Shown here: positions 40,691-49,617 of the stretch, piece by piece | How the letters are laid out: each line of letters starts with the position of its first letter | Numbering within the stretch: position 1 is the first letter of the stretch | Assembly: GCA_046483505.1 (NCBI GenBank) | Contig: JAWODB010000123.1 | Span: forward strand, 1-64,000 | DNA: 64,000 nt | Origin: BS750m-G62 sp046483505 | GTDB taxonomy: Bacteria; Planctomycetota; Phycisphaerae; FEN-1346 | Reading direction: 5' to 3' | Made by a program: the position numbers and the translations under genes | The notes under the pieces: model-generated | What the model saw: the letters and a program-made list of their open reading frames with translations, nothing else | What the model was told of the DNA's origin: nothing | Databases searched by the model: none

Positions 40691-42055
40691 TCAGGCTTTG
40701 GCCCCGCCCTTGTCGCTCTTGCCGGCCTTTCGGCCTCCGCCGGAGTCGGAGCCGCTGCCCTTGCTGTTCTTGCGTCCGCGGCGCTTGCCTTTGGAGCGTC
40801 GGCGCCGGCCCCCGCCGCCCTTCTTGCCGGAGTCATCCTTCTTCGGGTCGCCGTCTTTCCGACCGCCGTCGCCCTTCTTCGCGGCGGCGTCCTTCTCGCG
40901 TGTGGCCCCGTCGGCGTCGTCGTCCTTCTTCGACTTCCCGCCCTGACGCTGGGCGGCCGCCGTGCCGCCGGCCGGACCCGCCTCGTCGGCCGGGACGAGC
41001 GTCTCGACCGGCACGACGACGCGCGTCCCGCCTTCGAGCAAGACGGTCGCCGTCTGCGTCACGACGTCCGTGCCGATCACCTTGCCGCGGCCCACGGCCG
41101 TCCCCACCTCCTTGTTCTTGCGCGGGAGGTTCTTCTGGAGTTCGCGGTAGGTGGCATGCTCGAACCGGAGGCAGCACATGAGGCGGCCGCACCGGCCCGA
41201 GATCTTCGACGGGTCGAGCGTCGCCTTCTGGACCTTGGCCATCTTCATCGAGACGGGTTCGAGGTCGCGGATGAACGCGCGGCAGCAGAGCGGACGGCCG
41301 CACCGCTCGAAATCGCCGAGCAGCCGGGCCTCGTCGCGGACGCCGATCTGGCGCATCTCGATCCGCGTCTGGAACTCGCGGGCCAGGTCGCGCACCAGGG
41401 CCCGGAAATCGACCCGCTTCTCCGCCACGAAGTAGAAGATGATCCGGTCGCCGCCGAAGAGATGCTCCACGGCAACCAGTTTCATCGGAAGGTTCCGCGC
41501 GGCGATGCGCTCCCTGCAAAACGCGAACTCGCGGTCGGCATCCTTCTCCAGATGCCGCTCGTCCACCTCGTCGGAATGCGTGACGAGACGCAGCACCTCG
41601 CCCTTGACCTTGAGGTCGTCGGCGGCACCGTCGACCCATCGGCAGACAATCGTACCGATCTCGATGCCGCGCTCGGACTTGATGACGGCCCGCTGGCCGC
41701 GGCGCCAGCGGTCGAGATCGTAGCGGAACCGGCCGAGGAACCGCATGCGGCCGTAACGGATGACGAGGGTGGGCCGCTCGCGTTTGGCGGTCTTCTCCCG
41801 GCTGGCGGTGTCGGCGCCTCCGCCGTCACCGCCGGTGTCGTAGCCGCCGTCGCCGGAGTCGCGGCCCGTCTCGCCGCCGCTTTCGGCGCTTCGCTGCTCC
41901 GAATCGTCGGCGCCGTCGGCCGGGGCTTCACCCGCCGGGCCGCCGGAGGGGTCGTCCGCGGGCTTGTCCGACACCTCGGGCGCCGACTCGGCGGGCGTCG
42001 TGGCCGCCGCATCCGCCTGCGGTCGGTTCTCGCGCGTTTCGTGTACGTCGGTCAT
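40691..42055 (-). CDS. ricT: RicT/PSP1-family protein with long charged tails
   Basis: 454 residues. The conserved core (about 95-355) has the PSP1 domain with 'VIRYGRMRFLGRF', VVCRWVD-like 'GTIVCRWVDG' and the cysteine sets CGRPLCC (252-258) and CGRLMCC (289-295), which in B. subtilis RicT (YaaT) bind an iron-sulfur cluster in the RicA-RicF-RicT complex that works with RNase Y. Both tails are unusual: ~90 acidic, Gly-rich N-terminal residues and ~95 C-terminal residues dominated by Lys, Gly, Asp and Ser, probably disordered and nucleic-acid binding. Start ATG 42055 was preferred to the TTG at 42121, because that TTG is the first triplet of a promoter -35 box. ricA and ricF are not nearby. 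Confidence 0.88.
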   Translation of the reverse strand: MTDVHETRENRPQADAAATTPAESAPEVSDKPADDPSGGPAGEAPADGADDSEQRSAESGGETGRDSGDGGYDTGGDGGGADTASREKTAKRERPTLVIRYGRMRFLGRFRYDLDRWRRGQRAVIKSERGIEIGTIVCRWVDGAADDLKVKGEVLRLVTHSDEVDERHLEKDADREFAFCRERIAARNLPMKLVAVEHLFGGDRIIFYFVAEKRVDFRALVRDLAREFQTRIEMRQIGVRDEARLLGDFERCGRPLCCRAFIRDLEPVSMKMAKVQKATLDPSKISGRCGRLMCCLRFEHATYRELQKNLPRKNKEVGTAVGRGKVIGTDVVTQTATVLLEGGTRVVVPVETLVPADEAGPAGGTAAAQRQGGKSKKDDDADGATREKDAAAKKGDGGRKDGDPKKDDSGKKGGGGRRRRSKGKRRGRKNSKGSGSDSGGGRKAGKSDKGGAKA

Positions 42056-42092
42056 ATCGATAGCCGTCGACTGGGTGGTCTCAGGTCGGCCG

Positions 42093-42121
42093 ATTGTATC
42101 GGCTGAGGGCGGGACCTTCAA
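42093..42121 (-). promoter_or_regulatory. Sigma70-type promoter of ricT-metG
   Basis: TTGAAG (42121-42116), 17-base spacer, TACAAT (42098-42093) on the minus strand; both boxes match 5 or 4 of 6 and the spacing is ideal. Predicted start near 42086, giving a leader of about 30 bases. Confidence 0.65.
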
Positions 42122-42241
42122 TCGCTTTCGGCCTTCCCGGGCCGCCTCTCGCGAGCGGCCGGCCGGAAAAAGGACGCGGCCGGAAGCCCTCGCCGCCCCG
42201 GCTCCCGGCCCCGTCCGTCAGGGTACGTTGCGATGGGATTC

Positions 42242-43780
42242 TCAGCCGGGGCCCATGGCCTCGAGCAGGGCCTTCTCCGCCTCGGTCGCGTTGGCCGCCT
42301 CGGGCAGGTGCGACCGCGCCTCGGCCGCGTTGTCCCGGGAGAACTCGGCATAGGCCAGCAGGAACCGGTATCCGGCCTGGGCCGAGCCTCGGTCCACCTC
42401 GCGTTTGAGTTCGCGGTGGATGCGGCCGAACACGTCCTTGTCGGGGTAGACGGCCTCGAGATCGGGGATCTTGGTGGCCCACTCGGGATGGCTGGCGAGG
42501 CCCCGCTTCAGGACGGCCGCCGCCTGCAGATACAGGCGCCCGGCGAGCAAGGCATGGACGCGGCCGAAGAAGGCGGCGGGTCGATTCCGTTCCAGCGCGG
42601 CCGCCGCCGCGTACAGCGACTCCGCCTTGCCGTACTGGCCCTGCCGCAACGCCTCGTGGCCACGGAGCACGTAGTGGCCGTAGCCGGAAGTGGGCTCCCT
42701 GGGGACCGGGACGGGACGCGTTCGCGCAGCGGGGAGGCCTTCGACATCGCTCAACGGATCGGCCGTCTCGAACGCCGCCCAGGGGTCATCCGGGTCGGGC
42801 GCGTCGGGGTCCGCCCACCCGCCGCCGGTGCCCCAGCGGTCGGCGGCCGCCGGCGCCTCCTCGACCGGTTCAAGGGGTTCGTCGGCGAAGTCTTCCTCCT
42901 GCGGCATCGGGTGGACCCATCGGTCGAGGTCGGTCGTCTCGGGGGCGTACCGAAGATTCATGGTTCGCTCGTAGGGGGACTCTTCCCCCTTGGTACGGCG
43001 GGCCGGCTCGACGCCGAACAGGTTCATCGGCTCGGTCCGGAACTGCTTCTCGAAGATCGCATACGGATACAGCAGGGCCGCTTCCTCCCCCTCCGCGCGC
43101 TCGGCGCCCTCGCCTTGGAGTACCTCCGTCGTCATGGCCCGGAGCGATTCCAGCACCTCCGTCGTACTCTCCGCCCCTTCGGGCACATAGCCGGCCGCTT
43201 CGGCCGCCTGGAGACTCTCCGCCGTCAGCCCTGTCCACCCGCCGGACCCCGTGAAGATGTTGCCCGGCGCCTGGAGCGGCGCGGCGGCTGCCGTGTTAAA
43301 GTTGGGCGGAAGGTAGCCGGCGCGGTCGCCGAACCGCCGATCGTCAAACCGGTGCCCCGCCGTCCACGGCGTCGTGACCGTGGCCGAGTCCGGATAATAC
43401 GCCTCCGTCTGGCCGTATTGCAGCGGCGTGCCGAGGTCTCCCACGCCGAAGGAGTCGCGGCGGAAGTTACTCAGCCGCGTCGAGGGCAGCGATTCGGCCA
43501 ACTGGCTCCCGGTCTGGACGTACGGCGTGTTCCCCTGGAACGACTTGCCCAGCCGCAGGTTCCCCGTGACCGCCAGGTTGCCGTGCAGCGGATTCCCGAA
43601 CCGGTACGGGTCCGCCTGGCGCGGCGGCCCGGTTCGCAGCGTCCCGCTCGGGATGTAGGTGGGGCTTGTGTACCGCAAGTCGTAGCGCAGCGGCGTGCTG
43701 TACTGGGCCCATGCGACGGAGGGCCCGAGGGCGACAGCCGCCGCGACGGCCCCTATCAGGATGGCTTCTAAGCGTTTCAT
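42242..43780 (-). CDS. Exported TPR-containing protein, unknown function
   Basis: 512 residues. Signal peptide about 1-26 (LIGAVAAAVALGPSVAWA-Q). Residues 27-170 are Tyr-, Pro-, Asn- and Gly-rich with no repeats I can define ('YSTPLRYDLRYTSPTYIPSG'). The middle 180-370 is acidic and probably disordered. The last 140 residues carry three or four TPR-like helices: GYGHYVLRGHEALRQGQYGKAESLYAAAAALERNRPAAFFGRVHALLAGRLYLQAAAVLKRG is the clearest. GGGAGGAA precedes ATG 43780. A surface or periplasmic scaffold is likely. Confidence 0.75.
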   Translation of the reverse strand: MKRLEAILIGAVAAAVALGPSVAWAQYSTPLRYDLRYTSPTYIPSGTLRTGPPRQADPYRFGNPLHGNLAVTGNLRLGKSFQGNTPYVQTGSQLAESLPSTRLSNFRRDSFGVGDLGTPLQYGQTEAYYPDSATVTTPWTAGHRFDDRRFGDRAGYLPPNFNTAAAAPLQAPGNIFTGSGGWTGLTAESLQAAEAAGYVPEGAESTTEVLESLRAMTTEVLQGEGAERAEGEEAALLYPYAIFEKQFRTEPMNLFGVEPARRTKGEESPYERTMNLRYAPETTDLDRWVHPMPQEEDFADEPLEPVEEAPAAADRWGTGGGWADPDAPDPDDPWAAFETADPLSDVEGLPAARTRPVPVPREPTSGYGHYVLRGHEALRQGQYGKAESLYAAAAALERNRPAAFFGRVHALLAGRLYLQAAAVLKRGLASHPEWATKIPDLEAVYPDKDVFGRIHRELKREVDRGSAQAGYRFLLAYAEFSRDNAAEARSHLPEAANATEAEKALLEAMGPG

Positions 43781-43966
43781 GGTATTCCTCCCCCCGCACT
43801 CGGGGCGGGAGTCTGTCCGTCATCTATTCTATCGGCATCTGGCCCCTCTTCCTCTCTTCAATTATAGGCGATGGGCGGGCGGCATGAAAGGTCCGCGCCG
43901 ATTAGACGGCGGATGGGGACACCTGTTTCAGAAAAAGGAGGCGGTGGCCGGCCTGGGTGCCGGGCG

Positions 43967-46789
43967 TTACGGCCCGGCGGCGACGCTGTCGGCAATATCC
44001 ACCCGCGACCGCTGCCGCAGCGCCTCCTGAACCCCTTCGAACGTCTCCAGGACGGCCCGGTAGTCCGGGTCGGACGTGTCCCGGAAGACCGCCTTGCCGC
44101 ACCCCTCCGTCCCGCCGGCCGAGCGGGCCAGCGGCGCCAGCAGAAACGCATTGAACTCCGGCCGGGCCACGCGGACCCATTCCTTGCGCGGCACCTTGCC
44201 GCCGTTGTGACATTCGGCGCATCGCCGGCCGGCCACGTCCGCGAGGACCTTGTCCAGGTTCGCCGGATACAGCCGCCGGCACCCCTGCCGCTCGTAGTCC
44301 CGGGCCAGCGACGTGCCGTAGTACGGCACGTTCAGGTCGATCCAGGCGAAGATGCGGCGGCGCTCGGCGTCGGTGAGCCGGACGCGCGGCCGGCCGTCGG
44401 CGTCCGGATGGCCGGCCAGGACGAGGTCGGCCAGCGGCGAGGCGGGCGAGCCCCAGACCTTCGGCGTGATCTCCAGGATGTTCCGCTCGGCCCCGTTGTA
44501 CGTGGAGATGGACCGGGTGTAGCCCCGGCCGCCCCAGCCGCGGTCGAACTTCTCGCGGGCCAGCACCTCGTACGAGACGCTGAAGAAGTCCGTGGCGTCG
44601 CCCGTCAGGTCGACGCCCTTCGGCGGATCGGGCGGCTTGTGGCAGCGGACGCAGTGCGCATCCAGCACCGGCTGGACGATGCCGGCGTAATCGAAGCCGC
44701 GGCGGCCCCACTCGGGCGGGCGGAGCGGCTGCGGCGGACGGGCCGTCGTCCGGATCCGCGCCACCCGTGGACTCTCCGACCGCCGCTCGTGGCAGCCGAT
44801 GCAGCCCTGAACCTCGCCGGGCATGAAGTGGGTGAACGATCGCATCCGCTGGACCGCCCGGCCGTGCTTATCGAGCGCCATGAAATAGATCGGCACGCCA
44901 GCCGGCACGCGGAACGAGGCGGAACCGTCGTCGGCCACGTCCGCATAGCCCCACACCTTCTTGGGAGCGTACGTGGCGCCGCACGAGACCACGGGGAACT
45001 GAAACCCGAACGCCCGGCGCGCCACGTCGGCCTTGCGCGACTTCTCGATCTCCTGGACGACCGCCACCTGCCGCACCTCGCCCCGCGCCACGTGCGGCCC
45101 GAGGCCGAGGTGGACGTCCTGGAGGTAGACCGATGCCCATCGGCCGCCTTCCCCTTCGGCGCCGGAGTCGTCGGGCACGGTCGAGGGGCGGCCGGGCGGC
45201 CGCGCGCGCGGACGCAACGGGCGGGCATTCCGCCAGCCGATGCCGCGGCTCGGCAGGATGGTCGCCTGCTCGGTCCCCTCGTAATCGCGGACGAGGATGT
45301 GCCCCTTACAGGAGACGAGGAAGTACGTCTCGTCCAGCGGGTACGGCGTCTGGTATGGGCCGCTGCGGGGGCCATTGTTCGAGCGATCGACGCGCCCGTG
45401 GTTGATTTCGGGCGTCAGGTTGCGGATGGCGGCCTGCGTGTTGTCGCCGTAAATCGGGTTGACCAGGCCCACCGCCCCGCCGCACGTCCCATTGTGGCCG
45501 GTCATCGTGCAGAGGACGGCCCCGGACCCGGGCACGGGCTGCGGGTCGATGAAGGTGGCCGGGCCGAGCACCCGGTTCCCGTAGTACTGGGCCAGCATGG
45601 TGCCGTCCGGGTTGATCGTCCAGAGTCCCTGGATGGGGATGGCGGGCCGGTCCACGTACTCCCACCGCCCGTAGATGATGCGGCCGTCGTTCATGACGGC
45701 GGGCGTGAAATCGTTCAGGTAGTTGGCCGAGAGCCGCCGCACGTTCGAGCCGTCGCGGTCCATCCGGTACAGGACGCCGACGGGCGAGGTCCAGCAGTAG
45801 GCGAACTGCGGCGCCCGCGTGGAGAGGAACGCGATGCCGCCGTCCGGCAGCCAGCAGGCGTTGAAGTTGTACGCGTCGCCGTCGGTCAGTTGGACGAGGT
45901 CCGAGCCGTCGGCCCCGATACGGTACACCTGGTACGACCGGGCGCCTCGGCGCCACGAGAAGAGGATTTCGCGGCCGTCCCAGGAGCCGTCGCAGTCGAG
46001 AATCTGGCCGTCGGAGGCGTCGACGAGTTGCTTGAGGTCGCCGGTGGTCACGTCGTAGACGTAGAGCCCGCCGCCGTCGCGCTGGCCCTCGCAATGATAC
46101 GTGTACACGTGCGAGGACCTGACGCGGTGCCGCTCGATGACGAGCATCGTCTCGAAACCGAGGCGGCCGGCCTCCAGGCGCCGGGCGAGGTCGGGCGAGT
46201 CCGCGACGGGCGTCGGCGGAGGCTCGTTCGGACCGCGGAAGCCGCCGAGCACCTTCTTCGGCGGCGGGGCGGCGTAAATGCCGATCTCCGACGCCCCGGG
46301 GTTGCTGCCGCCGTAGGACGAGCCGAACGTCAGCATGACCTTCCGGACGCGGGCCGGCTTCGGCAGCCGGATCCGCTGCGGGCCGTGGCCCGGCTTCAGC
46401 GCGGCCTTGACGGCGGGCGGCTCGGCGCCGTCGAGGTGGACGGCGACGTCCTTGAAGTTCTCTTCCCACTCCCAGGCGGTCCGGCCCCAGTAGACGATCT
46501 CGGCCACAGTGACGGGTTCCGGCCATTCGAACGTGAGGGTGGCGGCGTGCTTCGCCTTCGTCGCCCACGCCTTGCCGACGTCGGCGTGGCTCATCGCCCC
46601 CGGGATGTGACCGTCGGCGACGTTAGCGGCGGCGTAGTCGCGGCTGTACTCGGAGGAGGCGGTGATGGCGGCCGTGCGGGCGAGGTTCTTCGGCTCAGCG
46701 GCGGGGCACGGCCGGGCAAGCGCCGCCACGCACGCCGTAGCGATCATCACTGCCAGCGCCGTCAGGCAGATGGGGCGGGGTGTGCGCAT
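43967..46789 (-). CDS. HzsA-related exported protein with three CXXCH motifs
   Basis: 940 residues. Signal peptide about 1-31. Residues 35-180 form a discoidin (F5/8 type C)-like domain: ITASSEYSRDYAAANVADG ... WATKAKHAATLTFEWPEPVTVAEIVYWG ... VRKVMLTFGSSYGG. The middle has propeller blades (GDLKQLVDASDGQILDCDGSWDGREILFSW, GSDLVQLTDGDAYNFNACWLPDGGIAFLS) as in the 14241 protein. Haem-type motifs are CIGCH 663-667, CVRCH 713-717 and CAECH 857-861, one more than in the paralogue. Start 46789 is set by the signal peptide. It probably binds covalent haem in the periplasm; the reaction is unknown. Preceded by the GCGGCGG-type repeats at 46860. Confidence 0.82.
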   Translation of the reverse strand: MRTPRPICLTALAVMIATACVAALARPCPAAEPKNLARTAAITASSEYSRDYAAANVADGHIPGAMSHADVGKAWATKAKHAATLTFEWPEPVTVAEIVYWGRTAWEWEENFKDVAVHLDGAEPPAVKAALKPGHGPQRIRLPKPARVRKVMLTFGSSYGGSNPGASEIGIYAAPPPKKVLGGFRGPNEPPPTPVADSPDLARRLEAGRLGFETMLVIERHRVRSSHVYTYHCEGQRDGGGLYVYDVTTGDLKQLVDASDGQILDCDGSWDGREILFSWRRGARSYQVYRIGADGSDLVQLTDGDAYNFNACWLPDGGIAFLSTRAPQFAYCWTSPVGVLYRMDRDGSNVRRLSANYLNDFTPAVMNDGRIIYGRWEYVDRPAIPIQGLWTINPDGTMLAQYYGNRVLGPATFIDPQPVPGSGAVLCTMTGHNGTCGGAVGLVNPIYGDNTQAAIRNLTPEINHGRVDRSNNGPRSGPYQTPYPLDETYFLVSCKGHILVRDYEGTEQATILPSRGIGWRNARPLRPRARPPGRPSTVPDDSGAEGEGGRWASVYLQDVHLGLGPHVARGEVRQVAVVQEIEKSRKADVARRAFGFQFPVVSCGATYAPKKVWGYADVADDGSASFRVPAGVPIYFMALDKHGRAVQRMRSFTHFMPGEVQGCIGCHERRSESPRVARIRTTARPPQPLRPPEWGRRGFDYAGIVQPVLDAHCVRCHKPPDPPKGVDLTGDATDFFSVSYEVLAREKFDRGWGGRGYTRSISTYNGAERNILEITPKVWGSPASPLADLVLAGHPDADGRPRVRLTDAERRRIFAWIDLNVPYYGTSLARDYERQGCRRLYPANLDKVLADVAGRRCAECHNGGKVPRKEWVRVARPEFNAFLLAPLARSAGGTEGCGKAVFRDTSDPDYRAVLETFEGVQEALRQRSRVDIADSVAAGP

Positions 46790-46979
46790 GCAGCCTCGCT
46801 TTCGGACGGGAAAACGGTCCTCCCGCCGGCATTCTACACGGGAATCGGGCGGATGCAACCGCGTGGGCCGCGGCGGCAAGACTGCCCGCCGCGCACGAAG
46901 TGCGCGTGGTGGTGCCAGCGCGCTGACTACCAGTTCTCACACGGGGCGGTATGGGCATACCGGGACGCGTGGCAGGTCG

Positions 46980-48107
46980 CTACTCCTCCTGCGGCGTCAT
47001 CGCGTCGAGGAGTTCACGATTGGACGGATACTTCTCCATCGCCTTCAGGAGCGTTTCGAGCGCCTCGACGGGCCGGTTGCCGGCCAGGCGCCGGCGGATG
47101 AGGTGCCGCTTGTGCAGGTCGTCCGGCGTCACGAGCCGCTCCTCTTTGCGCGTGCCGGACTGGAGCACGTCCATGGCGGGCCACAGGCGCCGTTCGGCCA
47201 GGTCGCGGTCGAGGACCACCTCCATGTTGCCCGTGCCCTTGAACTCCTGGAAGATGAGGTCGTCCATGCGGCTGCCGGTCTCGATGAGGCAGGTGGCGAT
47301 GATCGTCAGGCTCCCGCCGTCCTCGATGTTGCGGGCGGCGCCGAACAGGCGCTTGGGCTCGGCCAGGGCGTGGATATCCACGCCGCCCGAGAGCGTCCGC
47401 CCGCTGGAGGGCACGGCCTTGTTGAACGCCCGCCCGAGGCGGGTCAGGCTGTCGAGGAAGACGACGACGTCGCGGCCGAACTCCACGTCGGCCTTCGCCT
47501 TGGCGAACGTCAGGCGCGACAGGCGCACGTGCTGCTGCACGTCCTGGTCGTTCGACGAGGCCAGCACCTCGGCGCCCGTCGCCCGTTTGAAGTGGGTGAC
47601 CTCCTCCGGCCGCTCGTCCACCAGCAGCATGATGACGTGGACCTCCGGGTTGTTCGTACGGACGGCGGTGGCCATGTGCTCGAGCAGGATGGTCTTGCCG
47701 GCCCGCGGCGGCGAGACGATCAGCCCCCGCTGCCCCTTGCCGATGGGCGTCAGGAGGTCCAGGCAGCGGGTGGTCAGCGGCTCGGGGCCCGTCTCGAGCC
47801 AGAGCGTTTCCTCCGGATCGATGACCGTGAGGTCCTCGAACCGCGCGAGGCCCTTGTAGGCCTCCGGGTCCTCGCCGCAGATGGTCCGGACTTCGGCCAG
47901 TTGCAGGCCGCGGCCCTTCTTGTCCGGGCGGGTTGGCCCTTCGAGGGTGGCGCCGGTCCGCAGATTGTACCGGCTGACGAGTCCCGGCGGCACGAAGATG
48001 TCGTTGCCGGTAGGACGGAAGTTCTGCTCCTCGTGCCGCAGGAAGCCGTAGCCGCGCTCCTGGAGTTCGAGCACGCCACGGGCCGTGTCATTTCCCGAAT
48101 CGGACAT
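46980..48107 (-). CDS. rho: Transcription termination factor Rho, short form
   Basis: 375 residues against 419 in E. coli. It lacks the N-terminal helical Rho_N bundle and begins almost directly with the cold-shock-like RNA-binding domain (GVLELQERGYGFLR, 11-25). The ATPase core is complete: Walker A PPRAGKT 133-139, Walker B VVVFLDS 214-220, Q-loop region KAKADVEFG, R-loop segment SSGRTLSGGVD and the C-terminal hexamer interface DLAERRLWPAMDVLQSGTRKEE. The last ~40 residues resemble the usual C-terminus with an extra acidic end. Start 48107 is clear because the RNA-binding domain begins 10 residues later. Confidence 0.95.
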   Translation of the reverse strand: MSDSGNDTARGVLELQERGYGFLRHEEQNFRPTGNDIFVPPGLVSRYNLRTGATLEGPTRPDKKGRGLQLAEVRTICGEDPEAYKGLARFEDLTVIDPEETLWLETGPEPLTTRCLDLLTPIGKGQRGLIVSPPRAGKTILLEHMATAVRTNNPEVHVIMLLVDERPEEVTHFKRATGAEVLASSNDQDVQQHVRLSRLTFAKAKADVEFGRDVVVFLDSLTRLGRAFNKAVPSSGRTLSGGVDIHALAEPKRLFGAARNIEDGGSLTIIATCLIETGSRMDDLIFQEFKGTGNMEVVLDRDLAERRLWPAMDVLQSGTRKEERLVTPDDLHKRHLIRRRLAGNRPVEALETLLKAMEKYPSNRELLDAMTPQEE

Positions 48108-48239
48108 GGCACTCCTAACGGGTCACACAAGGTCACGCCGGGCGGCTGCAGGGTCCCGGCCGAGACAAAGGGAATCGAGAAAGACGAAGAACGTATTAAG
48201 GATACCAACCGGCGGGACGATGTAAAGGGCAAAAATCCG

Positions 48240-48500
48240 GGCAACGCGGTCCCTGGTCCCTTGTCTCTGGTCCTTGGTCCGGTGCCGTTGTGCCGTCTGG
48301 CCTTGGCTTGGGTCTTGGGGCTTGTGGCTCGTTGTCATGGCTTGTCGCTTGAGGCTTGGGGCTTGCGGCCTGTGGCTTGAGTCTTGCGGCTTGTTCCTCT
48401 TGGCTCGCGGCCCGTGTCCTATCGAGCCGCGGCGCGCCGCGGCCTACGGCTTGGCTCGTGGCTTGGGCTTGTGGCTCGCAGTTGTGGCTTTCGGGGGCCG
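48240..48500. repeat. Low-complexity tract of CTTGNGGCTTG-type repeats
   Basis: Between Rho and the tRNA genes. First GTCCCTGGTCCCTTGTCTCTGG-like degenerate heptads (48250-48285), then many imperfect copies of GCTTGNGGCTTG up to about 48480. The same theme forms the arms of the 17171-17318 element. It has open frames on both strands but no coding character. Confidence 0.65.
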
Positions 48501-48565
48501 CCGCCAAAACCGTCTGGCGGGCTTGCAAAACGGCCCCCTGCCCGGTAGAATGCGATGCTCGGACT

Positions 48566-48641
48566 GGGGGAGTAGCTCAGTTGGTAGAGCAACGGCCTTT
48601 TAAGCCGTGGGTCCAGGGTTCGAGTCCCTGCTCCCTCACCA
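48566..48641 (+). tRNA. tRNA-Lys (anticodon UUU)
   Basis: 76 bases including encoded CCA. Acceptor stem GGGGGAG/CTCCCTC, D arm TAGCTCAGTTGGTAGAGCA, anticodon stem ACGGC/GCCGT with loop CTTTTAA, T arm with GGTTCGAGTCC. All stems pair. Confidence 0.96.
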
Positions 48642-48721
48642 GCAGGATTGCGGATTTCGGATTGCGGAGTTCGGATTCGAGATTCGCAATCGGAGCATCA
48701 AGACGAGAGACGAACGCACGT

Positions 48722-48796
48722 GGCCCCATCGTCCAGTGGTTAGGACACGGCCCTTTCAAGGCCGCGACACGGGTTCGACTCCCGTTGGGGTCACCA
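48722..48796 (+). tRNA. tRNA-Glu (anticodon UUC)
   Basis: 75 bases with CCA. Acceptor GGCCCCA/TGGGGTC, anticodon stem CGGCC/GGCCG with loop CTTTCAA, T arm CGGGTTCGACTCCCG. Confidence 0.96.
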
Positions 48797-48824
48797 TTGA
48801 AACGGGCGAAGCCCGTTTCAATGG
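48794..48824 (+). terminator. 14-bp hairpin overlapping the CCA end of tRNA-Glu(UUC)
   Basis: CCATTGAAACGGGC (48794-48807), loop GAA, GCCCGTTTCAATGG (48811-48824). Perfect stem that includes the tRNA's own CCA. There is no T tract, so it may be a processing or Rho-independent stop signal of unusual form. Confidence 0.6.
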
Positions 48825-49108
48825 TAGAGCAGGAGAACACGAGAAAGGAGAGAGGAGAGCACGGCCAGGAACGACAAAGGCACAAACGGCTTGATGGCGC
48901 GGCGCCCCGTTCTCCTGCGGTCTACTCTCTACTTTCTACTGCCCTGGTCGTTGTCGTTTGACGTTGAATGGTAGCCCAGGCCGCAACACCGCATTCGCCC
49001 TTGACAACGCCGCCTGCACCGGGTTTATTGAATTGAAGGGACGCGGATTTGTCCGGCGGTCCACCTCGCGGGCCGCATGAGCCAATCCGAAATCCGCAAT
49101 CGAATATT
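48825..49108. other. Spacer between the two tRNA-Glu genes
   Basis: No gene seen. It has short copies of the words AATCCGAAATCCGCAATC (also at 48645-48690, inverted) that form another dispersed repeat flanking tRNA genes. Confidence 0.45.
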
Positions 49109-49184
49109 GGCCCCATCGTCCAGCGGTCTAGGACATGGCCCTCTCAAGGCCAAGACACGGGTTCGAGTCCCGTTGGGGTCACCA
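49109..49184 (+). tRNA. tRNA-Glu (anticodon CUC)
   Basis: 76 bases with CCA. Acceptor GGCCCCA/TGGGGTC identical to the UUC gene, anticodon stem TGGCC/GGCCA with loop CTCTCAA, T arm CGGGTTCGAGTCCCG. The two tRNA-Glu genes are near-duplicates 387 bp apart. Confidence 0.96.
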
Positions 49185-49198
49185 GTACTCCAGAACGG

Positions 49199-49236
49199 TG
49201 CGACCGCATGCATTTGCATGCGGTCGCATTGTTTCG
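49199..49236 (+). terminator. Intrinsic terminator after tRNA-Glu(CUC)
   Basis: TGCGACCGCATGCA (49199-49212), loop TT, TGCATGCGGTCGCA (49215-49228), then TTGTTTCG. 14-bp perfect stem with a short T-rich tail. Confidence 0.75.
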
Positions 49237-49513
49237 CAAGCCTTTGCAAGGGGCCAAGTTAGAACCGGGCCCGGAATCCCGCCGATCCCCCGGTGCAACG
49301 CCGTGCGACCCAATGCGACCGTACGCTGCACCGCATTCTGCACCACTTCTTGACGGTCGGCACCCTGGGCCCGCACCTACGCCAACCGGAGACGCGCTCC
49401 GCGGTGCACGGCCGTCCGCGTTGCACCGCCCTGCACCCCTCACCGCATCGTCTGTCACAGCCGCCCGTTGCGTATTGTCCCATGATGCATCGCTCCCCGT
49501 TGATAGAACGCTA
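49237..49513. other. Intergenic DNA between tRNA-Glu and the island
   Basis: No gene found. It is full of short words TGCACC, TGCGACC and GCACCGC. GTCTGTCACAGCCGCCCGTTGCG near 49450-49472 looks like a decayed copy of the 114-bp repeat found from 53607 on, so the island may begin here. Confidence 0.45.
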
Positions 49514-49541
49514 TTGCACGTACGAGTCAACGTGGTAGCAT
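49514..49541 (+). promoter_or_regulatory. Promoter-like TTGCAC-N16-TAGCAT
   Basis: TTGCAC at 49514-49519, 16 bases, TAGCAT at 49536-49541. The identical pair with identical spacing recurs at 56219-56246, 6.7 kb away, and related versions at 53792 and 55001. Confidence 0.5.
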
Positions 49542-49617
49542 GGGCTGGGTTGAGGATAGGCCGCGGGCCTCGTACAAGTTAGTGGAGGTCACTGGCCCGC
49601 ACAGAAAGGGGTGCAGG

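Noticed and set aside
42056..42121. TTG start adding 22 residues to RicT
   Set aside because: The TTG is the first triplet of a well-spaced promoter -35 box and has no ribosome site.
43871..47101. 1076-codon plus-strand frame opposite the second HzsA-related gene
   Set aside because: Shadow frame; runs through a repeat at its end.
48240..48500. Small proteins of the type LKPQAASPKPQATS
   Set aside because: Translation of the CTTGNGGCTTG tandem tract; open on both strands with no coding pattern.
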